DNA of 64,000 nucleotides from Acridotheres tristis (GCA_037013685.1 CM072899.1:1977479-2041478); one strand, 5' to 3'. Shown: positions 12,307 to 23,841, numbered from the stretch's first letter. The notes: generated by a model not told the origin, from the letters alone. Translations and numbers: made by a program.

Positions 12307-12357
12307 TCCCAGCTGAAGTGACAAACTGGGAAAGCGCCCACGGAGCTGCTGCCAGGG

Positions 12358-12715
12358 CTTGAGATGCTCCCTCTGCTCTGCAGCCAGGCTGGGAGAGCTG
12401 GGGGTGCTCCCCTGGACAGGAGAGGGATCCAGGGAGAGCTCAGAGACCCCAAAGGGGCTCCAGGAGAGCTGGGGAGGGACTGGGGACAAGGGATGGGGGG
12501 ACAGGACACAGGGAATGGCTTCACTGCCAGAGGGCAGGGATGGAGGGGATATTGGGAAGGAATTCCCAGAGCAGCTGTGGCTGCCCCTGGATCCCTGGAA
12601 ATGCCCAAGGCCAGGCTGGACAGGACTTGGAGCAGCCTGGGACAGTGGCAGGTGTCCCTGCCCGTGGAACTGGATCATCTTTAAAGTCCCTTCCCACCCA
12701 AACTATTCTGTGATA
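12358..12715 (+). mobile_element. CR1 LINE 3' region (about 360 bp)
   Basis: This is one of the longer CR1 fragments in the window. It contains AGAGCTGGGGGTGCTCCCCT, the GACCCCAAAGGGGCTCCAGG block, GAATTCCCAGAGCAGCTGTG, CCCCTGGATCCCTGG and the end AAACTATTCTGTGATAAAAC. The proximal half is closely related to the reverse copy at 40306-40690, so both belong to the same CR1 subfamily. Open frames on either strand are not coding. Confidence 0.9.
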
Positions 12716-13934
12716 AAACAATGCTTGAAAAGTCTAAATTCACACTGCATCCCCCTGATCAGCTTGAAGAAACCCTTCATGTTTCTACAACACAACCCAC
12801 ACAAGGGGGTTGGGGTTTTTTAATGGCCTTTTCCCATTCTATTTAACAGCTTTTAGATGCCCAGGATCAAATTTTAATGGGAGACCTTGAACAAACGGTA
12901 GCAAAAGAAAATTTGAATGCTTGATAATTTAAGTGTTATTTTTTTACTACCAATGTGAATCCAACCCTAGCAAATTAAAACAGGAAGAATTAATTGGATA
13001 TGCAAATAAGATTATTCACTATATAAATCTAATTACATACCAATTTGCTTTAACAGCGTGAAAAAGACAAAAAAAAGCCTCTTTGTAAATTGTTTTCAAA
13101 ACCACCTGTAGCACAACAAAGGGGAAGGGCTGTATCTGAAAGGTGCTCATTCCTGCACTCATCAGGTGAGGTGCTCCAAGATCTCATCAAAATCCCTTTG
13201 CCAGGGGCACCCTGCTCTGTTCCCTGATTTCCCAAATCCCATTGTGACTTTTCAAACACATCCCAAACACTGCCTCTGTTTTTATGCCAGGAACAGGCTG
13301 GGTATTGGGAATGTGAGGTGATTCTGGTCACAAATCCTGACTTTCTGGAGCTGGGCCAATGGATGTGCTGGGCTGGCACTGGTGGGCACTGGGAGCTGCT
13401 GCCTGCACACCCTGAGCCCTTCAGAAAACAAAAAGGGACAAAGGAATCATTAACAGAGCCCAAGGGTGGATGAGGGAGATCTCTCCAAGGGGAAAAACCT
13501 TTTAATTTGGGAGCCTTTTGTGCCCAAAAAGCAAATTACACTGATGGCAAATTTAGTTCTTTGAGCAGCTCCTTGTCAGGAAGAATAAAAATTACAAACA
13601 AGATCACTGGAATTGATTAAGATACAGAATAGCTGAGACCATAATTAGTGCCCAAGTGCCAGCCCCGATAAAGGATCCCAATCACTCATTTTCTCTGACT
13701 GTACATTGAATTTCCTCATCTAAATCTGGTTCCTTGGTTCACATGGGGTATCTAAAACAACCCAGAGTAAAAAGCAGGAAAAATATGATCCAAAGAGAAG
13801 GAATGTCATGTTTACACCTGTACAGCAGTGAGGTCACCTTCTGGAAAGCAAGGTGGTGTTATTATAGAAAATTAAATTTGACCTACATGGAAAAAAAAAC
13901 CAACCTGCAAAACATTGAAGAGTTGATAAAAAAA
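12716..13934. other. Unique non-coding sequence; possible conserved element at 12950-13060
   Basis: No gene was recognised. An AT-rich patch near 12950-13060 holds homeodomain-like TAATTGG and an exact octamer ATGCAAAT at 13000-13007. It looks less degraded than its surroundings, but conservation cannot be judged from one sequence. A 90-codon open frame at 13734-14006 overlaps the following tandem duplication and resembles nothing known. Confidence 0.35.
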
Positions 13935-14375
13935 TTCAATGTGCACCAGAGGCAGAAATTCGGTGAACACAGAGGAGGTTTTTTGTCACTTAAACTCTGT
14001 GTATAAAGGGGCTTTGCAGCCTTTACTGTTTTAGATCATATTAATAAAGGGCTGCATTGCCCTTGCACTTTATACATTGAGATATACACTGAAAAGAAAT
14101 GCAGAAATTTGCTGCACACAGGTTTTCTGTCACTTAAACTCCATATATAGAGGAGTTCTGCAGTCTTTATTGTCTACTTTAGATTATATTAATAAATAAA
14201 GGGAGGCATTGCCCTTGCACTATAGATATTGAAATACATACTGAAAAGAAAAGCAGAAATTTGCTGAACACGGAGAAGGTTTTTTATTTTTTTTGTCACT
14301 TCAACCCTGTGTATGGGATTTGTTTGCAGCCTTTATTGTATATTTTAGATTGCATTAATAATGGAGGATAGCTCA
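13935..14375 (+). repeat. Threefold tandem duplication, unit about 150 bp
   Basis: The anchor GCAGAAATT followed by a GCTGAACAC-like block recurs at 13952, 14101 and 14253, giving spacings of 149 and 152 bp. Each unit continues with GTCACTTAAACTC or a variant, then GCAGCCTTTA or GCAGTCTTTATTG, a TTTAGAT..TATTAATAA block, and in the first two units GGCATTGCCCTTGCACT or a near match. The third unit is shortened near 14375. The copies are clearly diverged, so the duplication is old. I do not recognise the unit as any named element. Confidence 0.82.
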
Positions 14376-15960
14376 GGATGAGAACTGCACATCTCCAGAG
14401 CCACTGTGACACATTTCTATGGTTTAACAAAGCTGTTTTTCCTTTAAGCCCAGACCGGCTGCCAATACATTTGTACATTCAAACTGATACATTTTGCTTT
14501 TTGCTTTCAATGCTCTGTGGGCAGCTGCGCAGTAACTCATGAATTTACATGAGATCTGAAGTCTTCAGGAACAACTTAAAGAGGTTTTAAACTCCTGCTT
14601 GCTCAAAAAAAACCCAAAAAAACCCAAGGATTGGAAGGGACAAATCCTGCAGGGAACATCAGAAGGTTTTTTGGTGTCCTCCAGCACAACTGGTGGAAAA
14701 ATCTGTGTTGTTTTCTCTAAATTTTCTCAAAATTCTGCCTCTTTTCCTCTGCCAGGAGAGCTCTCAGTTGTACAGACCAGTGCAGGGGAAAGGGTTTTTC
14801 CTAGCTGGAATTTATCCTTGTGCGAACCCTCACCTCACTGATTGAGACTGACACGTTTTATCAGCTGACAAGCATTAAAAATGGGCTTTTAAAAAAAATA
14901 ATTAAAAAAAAAAAGCAAAAGAAAGCTGTTATGACATCTCTTAAATGCCAAAACCCTTGCTAACTGCTGCATTTTCATGCATCCCCTTAAATACTCTTAA
15001 AAGACAGCAGTAAAATGCCAGAGAATGCCTCCACTTAAAAATAAGAAGGGGCGGTGAAGTTTCAGCGGTAATTGGATGTCACATTAGAGAAATTCACAAT
15101 AAAGAAGCCTTCGAGCACCTTGCAGGAGGTGTGAACGGCAGTGCTGACTCCAAGGTGTAAGAGCTCACAGGGTAACAAATCAATCCTGCAAAAGCTCTGA
15201 CAGGCACATTTCGCTCCTGCCCCCCCGGAAAATCCCACGCCGTGAACACATTTTGTACCCAGGCAGCGCTTTCCAAACCAGCACAGCCACACCTGAGCTT
15301 CAAACACTGAGCTTGCGTCGGAAAAAAACTGGATTTGTATAAAATTTTTCAAGTTTGATTCAATATTACTCAAAAAGAAAAAGGAGAAATGCAGCAATCA
15401 GACCATTATTGCAGTGACATGGTTGTTCCAGGAACATCCTTATTCCAGGAATAACTCCCAGTATCCAAAGGTTAAAGTGGAGATTTCTCTTGCTCAAATC
15501 CCAGGTCAGATTTGCATCTCTTGTGCTTTTATTCAGCTTGGTTGGGCAGTTCCTGACTTTCCCAAAGTGTCCAAGCAGTGCTGAACAACCTCTGAGCAGC
15601 CTGGCCATGGGGAATGGGAGCTGCACGGTGAGAAGGCTCAGCAATCCAGCACCAAAATTCTGCCAATTCTCTGTGTCTGCTCCTGCCCCAAAAGCTTTTT
15701 GATTGTACAAAGGAGCTGTAAATCCCTCACCAGTATAAAATCCGAGGGTTGCCCTTTCCTGTACTTTGTAGTATTTGAATTTTAAATTTTAATTTGTAGT
15801 TTCTATGTTGAGCAATACCTGAAATGCTGCTCGTTGTCAATGGGTGAGAACTGGATTTGCAAGAACACATTTTCTGCTCTTTCTCTTCGTATTCATGTGT
15901 GTATATTTAAAAATGGAGACATGACCCATGTGTTTAAATGGGATCTGGATCCTGAATCAG
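14376..15960. other. Unique non-coding sequence, no gene seen
   Basis: No repeats or exons were recognised. Open frames on both strands between 15062 and 15710 (about 110 codons) overlap one another and show no family features. Confidence 0.4.
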
Positions 15961-15962
15961 TC

Positions 15963-16050
15963 CAGAATCAATCCAGAATGGGAAGGGACTCACAAGGATC
16001 ACTGAATTCCAGCTCCTGTTGGATTCTCCCAGCACTTTTCAGCCATGGAT
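15963..16050 (-). mobile_element. Probable CR1 fragment (reverse), degraded
   Basis: AGAATGGGAAGGGACTCACA, AGGATCACTGAATTCCAGCT and a GGATTCTCCCAGC block resemble the reversed CR1 wording (AGAAT..GGAAGGGACTCACAAGGATCA type). It is short and decayed. Confidence 0.5.
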
Positions 16051-16104
16051 TCAACTTTAAACGGTTCTACACATTCCCACCTGGTCTGTGCAACACTCCT
16101 GATA

Positions 16105-16240
16105 AAATACCAGAATTGTCTGCCTGGGGAGGTGATGGATTCATCATCCCTGGTTTAAAAAAGACTGGATGTGGCACTGGGTGCCATGGTTTAGTTGGAC
16201 TCGATGATCTTAAAGATCTCTTCCAATCCAGTGATTCTGT
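16105..16240 (+). mobile_element. CR1 LINE 3' end, body of the expanded-tail copy
   Basis: It reads GTCTGCCTGGGGAGGTGATG, AAAAGACTGGATGTGGCACT, GGGTGCCATGGTTTAGTTGG and CTCGATGATCTTAAAGATCT, then the first terminal octamers. It is a 5'-truncated CR1 whose terminal octamer repeat continues into the unusually long array that follows. Confidence 0.87.
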
Positions 16241-16690
16241 GGTTCTGTGATTGTGTGATTGTTTGATTCTATGATTGTGTGATTGTGTGATGCTGTGATT
16301 GTTTGATTCTGTGATTGTGTGATGCTGTGATTGTATGATTGTTTAATTCTGTGATGCTGTAATTGTGTGATTCTGTGATTGTGTGATTCTGTGATTGTGT
16401 GATGCTGTGATTGTGTGATTGTTTAATTCTGTGATTCGGTGATGCTGTGATTGTTTGATTCTGTAATTGTATGATCCTGTGACTGTGTGATTGTTTGATT
16501 CTGTGATTGTGTGATGCTGTGGTTGTATGATTGCTTAATTCTGTGATTCTCTGATTTTGTGATGTATGATTCTGTGATGCTGTAATTGTGTGATGCTGTG
16601 ATTTTGTGATGCTGTGATTGCACGATTCTGTAATGCTGTCATTGTGTGATTGTTTGATTCTGTGATTGTGTGATTCTGTGATTGCTGCAG
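16228..16690 (+). repeat. Expanded CR1 terminal octamer array
   Basis: About 460 bp of 8-bp units, variants of TGATTCTG, TGATTGTG, TGATGCTG and TGTTTGAT, directly continue the CR1 3' end. CR1 normally ends in only two to four such octamers, so more than fifty units is a strong secondary expansion. The minus strand is open and yields Ser/Gln/His/Thr/Ile-rich pseudo-peptides. Confidence 0.9.
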
Positions 16691-17194
16691 TGGTTTAATC
16701 TGCACTTTTTACCTGCAGTCCCTTCCCAGCAGTGGAGAGCAGCATTCCCAGGAGCAGGGTGCAGCTCCCTGTCCCCAGGGCCCCTGATGCAAGCCAGGCA
16801 CTCTCTTACAGCTCCTCTGCTGCCTCTTCCCAAGGGGAGAGCTCCAGCAACTAACTCATCATCCCCAGGAGAAGGTGTTTGTAAACAAACATCCATCACA
16901 TCCTTGTCCTTGCACCTTCCTCTGCTCCCTGATTTTTGATAAACGCAGCTCTGTGTGTGCAACCATCCCCCAGTGCCTCGATGCAATTAGCACCCAGAGG
17001 CTGAGAACCAATTATGAGATTATTTAATGAGTCATAAGCAGCAGTGGTGAAATAGAGAGATTGTGTGAGACAACAGTGAGACACAGGAAAGCTGAAGCAG
17101 GGCAGGAGAAGGTGGGGATCCCGTGTAATTAAAAATTCATGGATCCAGCTTCTTGGCTGATTTAAATGGAGATTTTGGACAGAATTCAATAAAG
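16691..17194. other. Unique non-coding sequence
   Basis: No gene or repeat was recognised between the CR1 tail and the next CR1 copy. Confidence 0.4.
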
Positions 17195-17356
17195 GGTGCC
17201 CAGAGCAGCTGTGGCTGCCCCTGGATCCCTGGCAGTGCCCAGGGCCAGGTTGGACACTGGGGTTGGAGCACCTGGGACAGTGGGAGGTGTCCCTGCCATG
17301 GCTGGGGTGGCACTGGGTGGGATTTAAGGTCCCTTCCAACCCATTCTGTGATTTTG
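17195..17356 (+). mobile_element. CR1 LINE 3' end fragment
   Basis: A clear match to the avian CR1 terminus: GGTGCCCAGAGCAGCTGTGG, CCCCTGGATCCCTGGCAGTG, a GACAGTGGGAGGTGTCCCTG block, AAGGTCCCTTCCAACCCATT and CTGTGATTTTGAG. Confidence 0.92.
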
Positions 17357-17554
17357 AGCTGCCCTGGTGGAGGACTGGGATGATTTGTCAGGTGTGCCAA
17401 AGCTGCCCCAAGCAGCCCAGGGGATGCAGGATCCTGCAGGGAAAGGCTCTGACGGGGCACAGGGGGGAGGAGGAACCATCATCCATGAGCTGCTTCCCAC
17501 ACAAAGCATCTTCCCACAGCAATCCTGCCCAAAATGTGCAGCTCAATCCCCCAA

Positions 17555-17809
17555 ACCAGTGCTGACCCCACACCTGGGCTGACCCCAAACCAGTGCTGAC
17601 CCCATACCTGGGCTGACCCCACACCTGTACTGACCCCACACCTGTGCTGACCCCACACCTGGGCTGACCCCACACCTGGGCTGACCCCACACCTGTGCTG
17701 ACCCACACCTGTGCTGACCCCACACCTGGGCTGACCCCACACCTGGGCTGACCCCACACCTGTGCTGACCCCATACCTGGGCTGACCCCACACCAATGGT
17801 GACCCCACA
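17555..17809 (+). repeat. 17-bp minisatellite, about 15 copies
   Basis: The unit is a variant of CTGACCCCACACCTGTG / CTGACCCCACACCTGGG. One copy near 17699 lacks a C. Because 17 is not a multiple of three, every reverse frame cycles through the same 17-residue Gly/Val/Ser/Gln-rich pseudo-peptide. This is not coding. Confidence 0.92.
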
Positions 17810-18129
17810 GGGTTCAGTGCTCACCTGCAGGAGTGGCTGCAGCTTTGAGGAATCCAAAACTCACATTCCAAAGCCTCGTCCCAGTCCTGGGAGCTCGTGA
17901 GACAGGCGGATTAAATGAGCAATAAAATGCAACTTAATGGGGTCGATGTTAAATTAGTTTCAATTATCAAACCCCATTTTAACAAAATGAATGCCTGGCT
18001 CCCTTCCAGAGCTCACATAATTTACATGGGAAAGCACTGGGTTCTCTCTCCTCCCACTGACTGATGGCATCTCTCCCTCGCCTTTCATGATGGGATAAAT
18101 TCCATATTCCATCCTAATATACCAAATTT

Positions 18130-18148
18130 AAAAAAAAAAAAAAAAAAA
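18130..18148 (+). repeat. Poly(A) homopolymer, 19 nt
   Basis: An uninterrupted A run after TTT in AT-rich sequence. Confidence 0.95.
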
Positions 18149-19169
18149 GGAAAGAGAGCAATCAAGTTTGCTCAGGAATGTAGCAGAGGTCAATAGATGT
18201 TACTGTTAAACTTATTTAAACAAAGTCAGTATGAATAAATAGTGGGAAATTCTATGTAGATTATTTACCAATGAGTTGTTTGTAAAGTGTTATTTTATAA
18301 CAAGTGGGATAACAGGAAAGCCCTGCTTCTCATTGAGGAAAAAGAGGACACAGGATTTGGGGTACACACCCCGTTATTTCAGTATTGCAGGGGAGAGAAG
18401 GCAGATGTACATTACACACGCTGGGAATTCATGAGCGTGTTTTGAAATGTCACTTTTGGGAGGTTAATGAGGACCCAGTGCTTGTCCTGCCTCTCTGGGA
18501 AGGGAGAGGGGAATCCCATGCACCCAGTGCCTCCAGCCACTCTCAGGTATGAAAAAGCTGAGAGGCAGCAGAGTTTTCCCCGTTTCCAAACTGAGCTGCA
18601 GCCATCCCTGACAGAATGACTTGAGAGCCACAGCTGGGCAAGAGGCACCACGAGATTCCCGTGTTTGACAGTTTTTATCCCAGCTGAGGAATCCACCTCT
18701 CACACTCTGCTTAGGAGCTGCTCTGCCTCTCAAACTTGTTTTCTCTCAAGTGCTTCCATGTTCCCAACCCACAGGGGCAGAAGAAACCAAACACAGGCAA
18801 ACACACACCCAATGGCAAAAGCATTTCCAGGTCTCTCATCCAGCAGGGTTCCCCCCTCCTGCTGTCCCTCACAGCCCTCCCCACCTCAGCCCTCCCCATT
18901 TTCAGGTCCAGGAGAGATTTTTTGGGAGTGTCTTTCCATTATTCCTTCAGCCCTGTGATGTTAGTCACCATTTCCCAGCTGGCAGATCTAACACTCTGAG
19001 CTCTGCTCCCACACCTCTGCCTCTTCCCAAGGATGCTCCTTCCCGCAGGAAAAAAAGCACAAGGCCAAAGTTTGTCTCTCTTTAACCCTTCCTTCCTGCT
19101 CGTTTAACCTGAATTGGCAGTAAGTACCATCCATTACAATATTCACAGTTTCAGAGTTGCCTGGATTGA

Positions 19170-19190
19170 TTTTTTTTTTTTTTTTTTTTT
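19170..19190 (+). repeat. Poly(T) homopolymer, 21 nt
   Basis: An uninterrupted T run. It could be the reverse of a retroposed A tail, but no associated element was recognised. Confidence 0.95.
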
Positions 19191-19880
19191 AGTTTGGGCA
19201 CAAACCAACCCCAAAAAAGCAGGCTGGAAACCTGGATGCACAAGGTGGGCATCGGATCTGTGTTAGGCATTCAAAGGGGTCACAAAATCCAGAGAGAGAG
19301 AGAAAAGAAAACAACTGTTCCAGCTATTGCCACATCACCACAACCTGGACTTCAGCTGTAAAGCTCAAAAACACCCCAATGCTGTGATATTTTGCCACAT
19401 ATAATCCCACTTTTCAGGGATGTTGTAAAAGACAATTTAAGCTACTGGACACAGAGAATTTGGAAGCAATTTTTTCATTGTTTCCCATTTCATTTCCAAT
19501 TCTGCTCTCCATCCCAGCTGTGCATCCAGCTGTTCCCAGCCCCTTTTCCTCTCGGTGTTCCCTGCACCAGTCCCTGTTTCCCACCCCAGACAGCTCAGGC
19601 ACCACTCTGCCTTCTTTCCCCCCTTCAGATGTGTCCCAGCAAAGCCCACCCAGCGTGAGGCTGGAGAAAATGCCATTTCCTGTGGTCCAGGTACACATGG
19701 GAGGAGAGGGAATGCTCTGGGAGTAAAGCCTGAGCTCTCAGGGAACATTTCATGGCATCATCTGAGCTGGAAGGACACAAAAAATTTACTTTTTCCAAGT
19801 CTCAGTGATCATCCACTGCATTATCCCTGTTTCACAAATAAATGATCGTATCAGGATTCTGTCAGGGATCTATTTTGCAG

Positions 19881-20012
19881 ATTCCAAACACAGGAAATGG
19901 AAATGAACTTTAAAAAAAAAACCCAAAAACAAACAAAAAAACCCCAAACCCAAAACTAAATAATCAGAAAATCCCACCCAAAGTATTAAGGACGAGGCAG
20001 AAGATACAAATG
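19881..20012 (+). repeat. Dispersed duplication, copy 1
   Basis: It shares with 22189-22285 the ordered blocks TTCCAAACACAGGAA, TGGAAATGAAC, TAAATAATCAGAAAA and CAAAGTATTAA, then a GGCAGA-containing end. This copy carries about 30 extra A/C-rich bases (near 19924-19955) after the ACCC following its A run. The family is unknown. Confidence 0.78.
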
Positions 20013-22188
20013 GCACAAATCAAAAGTTGGGATAAGAGGAATTTCAGACACATCGAAGTTCATGCTGTTCCCAACATGCACTGGACAAACTCCAAACTTT
20101 CCCACACAAACTGCTTATTTTCTTTTCAGCTGTGCAAGACAGCCATGGGAAGCTTTACAAATGACAATATCCCTTAAAACAGATGCAATCTTCAGACATT
20201 TCATGAGAATTAAGACACATCAACCTATTAAGATAGCTGTATTTTTCATACTTTCCTCAACACCTGGAAAGTTTAATGAAGTTTCAAGCCAGCAGCTTCA
20301 GCTGGAGATGCTGACTGCTGGCTGGCTAATTAGTTACCTGTCTAATTGATCAGCAACTTCTCCAGTAGTTGATTATAAATGGCTGTAATGCTTGCCTTGC
20401 TTTACAGAGTAATTAATATGATATAGACTATTTAACAATTGTGTCTTAGCTTGATGAAGCTGAATGTGTGTATTTTACTGCAAAATAAAAAAAAATCCAA
20501 ACACATCAGGAAAACCACGCTGAAGCACTGAAGGGATATCAGGCGAGTTTTGCTTTTTCATTGTAATACACAGGAAAAATCTTTCCCAAAACTTGCAATA
20601 ATGACTCAGTGCAGCCTGTCAGCAGCATATTCTTAATTTCAGAGCACAGCCTGTCACAGCACTTGACAAATGCTTCAATAAAGCAGCATCAAGCAGTGCC
20701 CAGCTGAGCTGCAGCATTCTCTGCTCTATTCATTACAAGAAGAACTTACTGGGAGCAGACACTGATTTGCCACGGATTGACTTTGAGCATGAATTACAAA
20801 AATACATCAGCATCTCTTCTGTTTAATGGCCCCAACCCTGGGAAAAACTGACCCCTTGTGACAACCAGGCCAGGCTGAAGGAGGGGACAGGGATTTTTGG
20901 GAGAGACCCTACAAAAACTCATTTTCTGTATGGCCAGCCTGTGGAGCTGTCAGTGGTTCTGGGACTGCCCACATTTCTGGCACCTCATTACCCAAGCTGG
21001 ATTGATGTTGGGTTTTATTCCTCTGGATGATCCCCCCTCACTGAGGGACCTTTCCCAAATGAAAATGATCTCATTTCCAGCCCCTCCATCTCCAAAGGCT
21101 GCAGCAAAAACCCAAGGATTTCACCCCAAAAAGGCTCCGTGGGAACTGCTGGCTCCCCCCGTGTTTAAATGATGAAATCCCCAGCAAAGTGTGCAGAAAA
21201 GGAGCAGAGATTCTGCACCCAGGCAGGCAGGGAACCCCCACACTGACAGGTTTCTGACTAGCTAAGCCAGGCTTTGCCAGCACCAAACACAGCCCCAAGC
21301 CAGCAGCATTCCCAGTGCACCACATCCCTCAGCTCTTCTTCCTCTCCATCACCACACAAGCATTGCAAAATTAAGCCCCTTTCCAATAATATTTAGATTT
21401 TCTAAGAATCACACAGTATTTTACCTATAAAACACCTGACTAATCACCTCAAAACCCATTTTTACTGGCAATAAATCATCACTTTGGGTCCATATCCTCC
21501 CTGATTTGACAGAGGTGTAGAAAAGTAGGTATTTCCATAAGTCCCTAAATGAGATTTAATTTCAATACCTACACACTAATTCAAATGCAAAGGAGCTAAA
21601 TTGAGAAGGGGCATCATATAAAACACACAGGGGATCAATACACAGCCAGAGAGTTGGAACATCTGCTTAGAAAAATGTCTGTCTGCTCCCTGGTTTATTT
21701 AAAGTGCACCATCTCATCTTCTTAACTTTTGAGAAAGAGGCAATTAAACTTGCCCTGATGGACTGGAGAGTTAAACAGAGAAAAAAAACCATCATCCAGC
21801 TAATCATGTGCATATAAAAATGAGGAGCTGGCATTGACATGGCCCCTGATTTCACAATTTGGGCAATGATGGCCCAGATCAATCAGGTCACATCCAGCAA
21901 GGGCTCTGCTGCTGGCAGATCAGGAACAGAAATGGGCACAGGCTGCCTCAAACCCCCTGCAAGCACAGAAAAACTCACCACAAAATCCCTAAATAAGCAG
22001 AAATTACATTTTCTTAGCTCTCTGTGTACAGCTGAGTGATGCTGTAGAACCCCAATTGGGCAGCTGAAAATCTTCTGGATTCAGTTTAAAGGAATTTTTG
22101 GTTTTTTTTCCAGCTGAGTTTTAATCATGGATGCAGGACCTGCCTGCCAGATGATGCTGCTGGGGGGTCACATCTCTTCCTGAGGGAT
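20013..22188. other. Unique non-coding sequence, no gene seen
   Basis: The segment 20310-20470 is AT-rich with TAATTAG and TAATTGAT words and may be a conserved non-coding element, but this cannot be tested here. No exon or repeat family was recognised. Confidence 0.38.
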
Positions 22189-22285
22189 TTCCAAACACAG
22201 GAATTGGAAATGAACATGAAAAAAAACCCTAAATAATCAGAAAAAAACCTCACTCAAAGTATTAAAAGCAAGGCAGATGTGATTT
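22189..22285 (+). repeat. Dispersed duplication, copy 2
   Basis: The counterpart of 19881-20012, in the same orientation and about 2.3 kb away. It lacks the A/C-rich insertion and runs straight from ACCC into TAAATAATCAG. Confidence 0.78.
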
Positions 22286-22499
22286 GCAAACCCTTGTCCA
22301 GCAGTGCCCAGGGCTGGGTGGTGTTTGAGCAGCACCAGGAGTCAGCCCCTGCCTCCTCTGCTCTGCAAACATTCATTAATGCTCCAGAAATGCAGAGTGC
22401 TGCAGAACTGACCAAAATATCAATTAATTAATTATGGGGCCGCAGCAGATGAATCATTTCCCACTCACATCAAAGTGCACAGGGAGCTACACAGAACCA

Positions 22500-22572
22500 G
22501 GAAAAAAAAAAAAAAACAAAAACCAAAAAACCACACAAACAAACAAACAAAAAAAAAAAAACCACCCCAAAA
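22500..22572 (+). repeat. A/C-rich low-complexity tract
   Basis: Runs of A are interrupted by C and CC (AAACAAACAAACAAAAAA type), and G is nearly absent. Confidence 0.85.
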
Positions 22573-22964
22573 AACACTGAACAAATTGAACTGAGGCCTC
22601 GTTTAGCAGAGACCATAATTTAATATGTACAACAGGGCTCCCAGCTTTAATTATTTATATTCAGACACGAAATTAGCTGAATTTCTCTGGTCCAGAACCT
22701 GCAGCTGCATGAATTCAAATCCCCATCCCTCTGTGAATTCTGAGGTTTGATTTTTACATTTCATTGGAATGTATGGATATAAATTATGGGATTTTGCCTC
22801 ACAATGGAGCACATTTGACTCTCTGTTGCATTTTTTCCCCCAGTGCTCTGAGCAGGTTTGAAAAGCTGCTGGGGTGCTGCTATGTTGGATCAGCACGAGA
22901 AAAAAGGACAAAGAATGCCTGGACAGGCATTTCTCAGAATATTTTCTTGTTAAAAATTTTTGGG

Positions 22965-23162
22965 AAAAAAACCCAAACCATCACTAAATACAACAACAAC
23001 AAAAACCAAACTCCCCCCCAAAAAAAACCAAAAAAAACCCCAACCAACCAACCAAAAAAACCCCCAAAAAATCAACAAAAAAAAACCCAAAAAACCAACA
23101 AAAAAACCCAAAAAACCAAACCAACCAAACAACAAACCCCAAACAAAACTAAAACAAAACAA
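22965..23162 (+). repeat. 198-bp G-free A/C tract
   Basis: The last G before the tract is at 22964 and the next is at 23163. Within it the plus strand is A and C with only a few T, in blocks such as AAAAAACCC, CAACCAACCAACC and CCCCCAAAAAA. The minus strand is therefore G/T-rich with repeated GGG and GGTTGG runs and has potential for G-quadruplex structure. Open frames are Lys/Pro/Thr/Asn-rich (plus) or Phe/Gly/Trp/Leu-rich (minus) artefacts. Confidence 0.93.
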
Positions 23163-23329
23163 GAAAAAGAGAAACCACCCAAACCAAGAGCTCCAGGACA
23201 AATTAATTTTTTAAAGCTCCTGTATTTATGTGGTGCTTGAAGATGGAAGGGGCTGCTCAGGAGTCAGGGCAGGATCTGCCATGGGTCAGTGGGTGCTGAA
23301 CAATTTTATTGTGCATCACCTGGTTTTTT

Positions 23330-23430
23330 ACTTTATATTATTATTTACTATTAAAGAAATTATTTACTATTAAAGAAATTATTATAAAGTAAACAATACT
23401 ATTATTTATTATAGTATTATGATGGTTATA
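23330..23430. repeat. AT-rich direct and inverted repeats
   Basis: A 19-20 bp block (ATTATTTACTATTAAAGAA) is present twice in tandem. It is enclosed by TACTTTATA on the left and its complement TATAAAGTA on the right, so the segment can fold on itself. Confidence 0.7.
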
Positions 23431-23841
23431 TTTTACTTTCTTTCAATTATTCAATTGTTCCTATCTCAACCTACAAGTTTAAATTTTGATTTAATTTGAT
23501 TTTGCACTGGGGTGGAGGGAGGTGAGGGGGAGGCTGGGTGGGGCTAAGCTGGGCTTAACCCACAGCACTGTCAGAAGGTGAATGGTTAAATCCCACTGTA
23601 AAATATGCATATGCACACTCAGACATTAATGTGTCTGTGCCACTGCAGCTCATTAACATGCAAATACGACTTCAGCAGAGAAACCCTCTGCTCCAGGAGG
23701 TTAATGAGGCAAAGGATGGCACAGAAGTCACAGAAACACAGAAAATTTCCTTTCAGAAAATTTCCTTTCAGACTGGCCCGGCATTGCAGGCACACGATGC
23801 CACATCTCTGGCTCACCCCAGGCAAAGCCTTTTGTTTCCAC

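Larger units (their letters stand above)
17810..19880. other. Unique non-coding sequence, no gene seen
   Basis: It contains poly(A) at 18130-18148 and poly(T) at 19170-19190. The AT-rich block 18170-18310 is quiet single-copy sequence. No exon was recognised. Confidence 0.4.

Noticed and set aside
17388..17857. Reverse Gly/Val/Ser/Gln-rich frames
   Set aside because: The same 17-residue pattern appears in all three frames because the 17-bp unit rotates through them.
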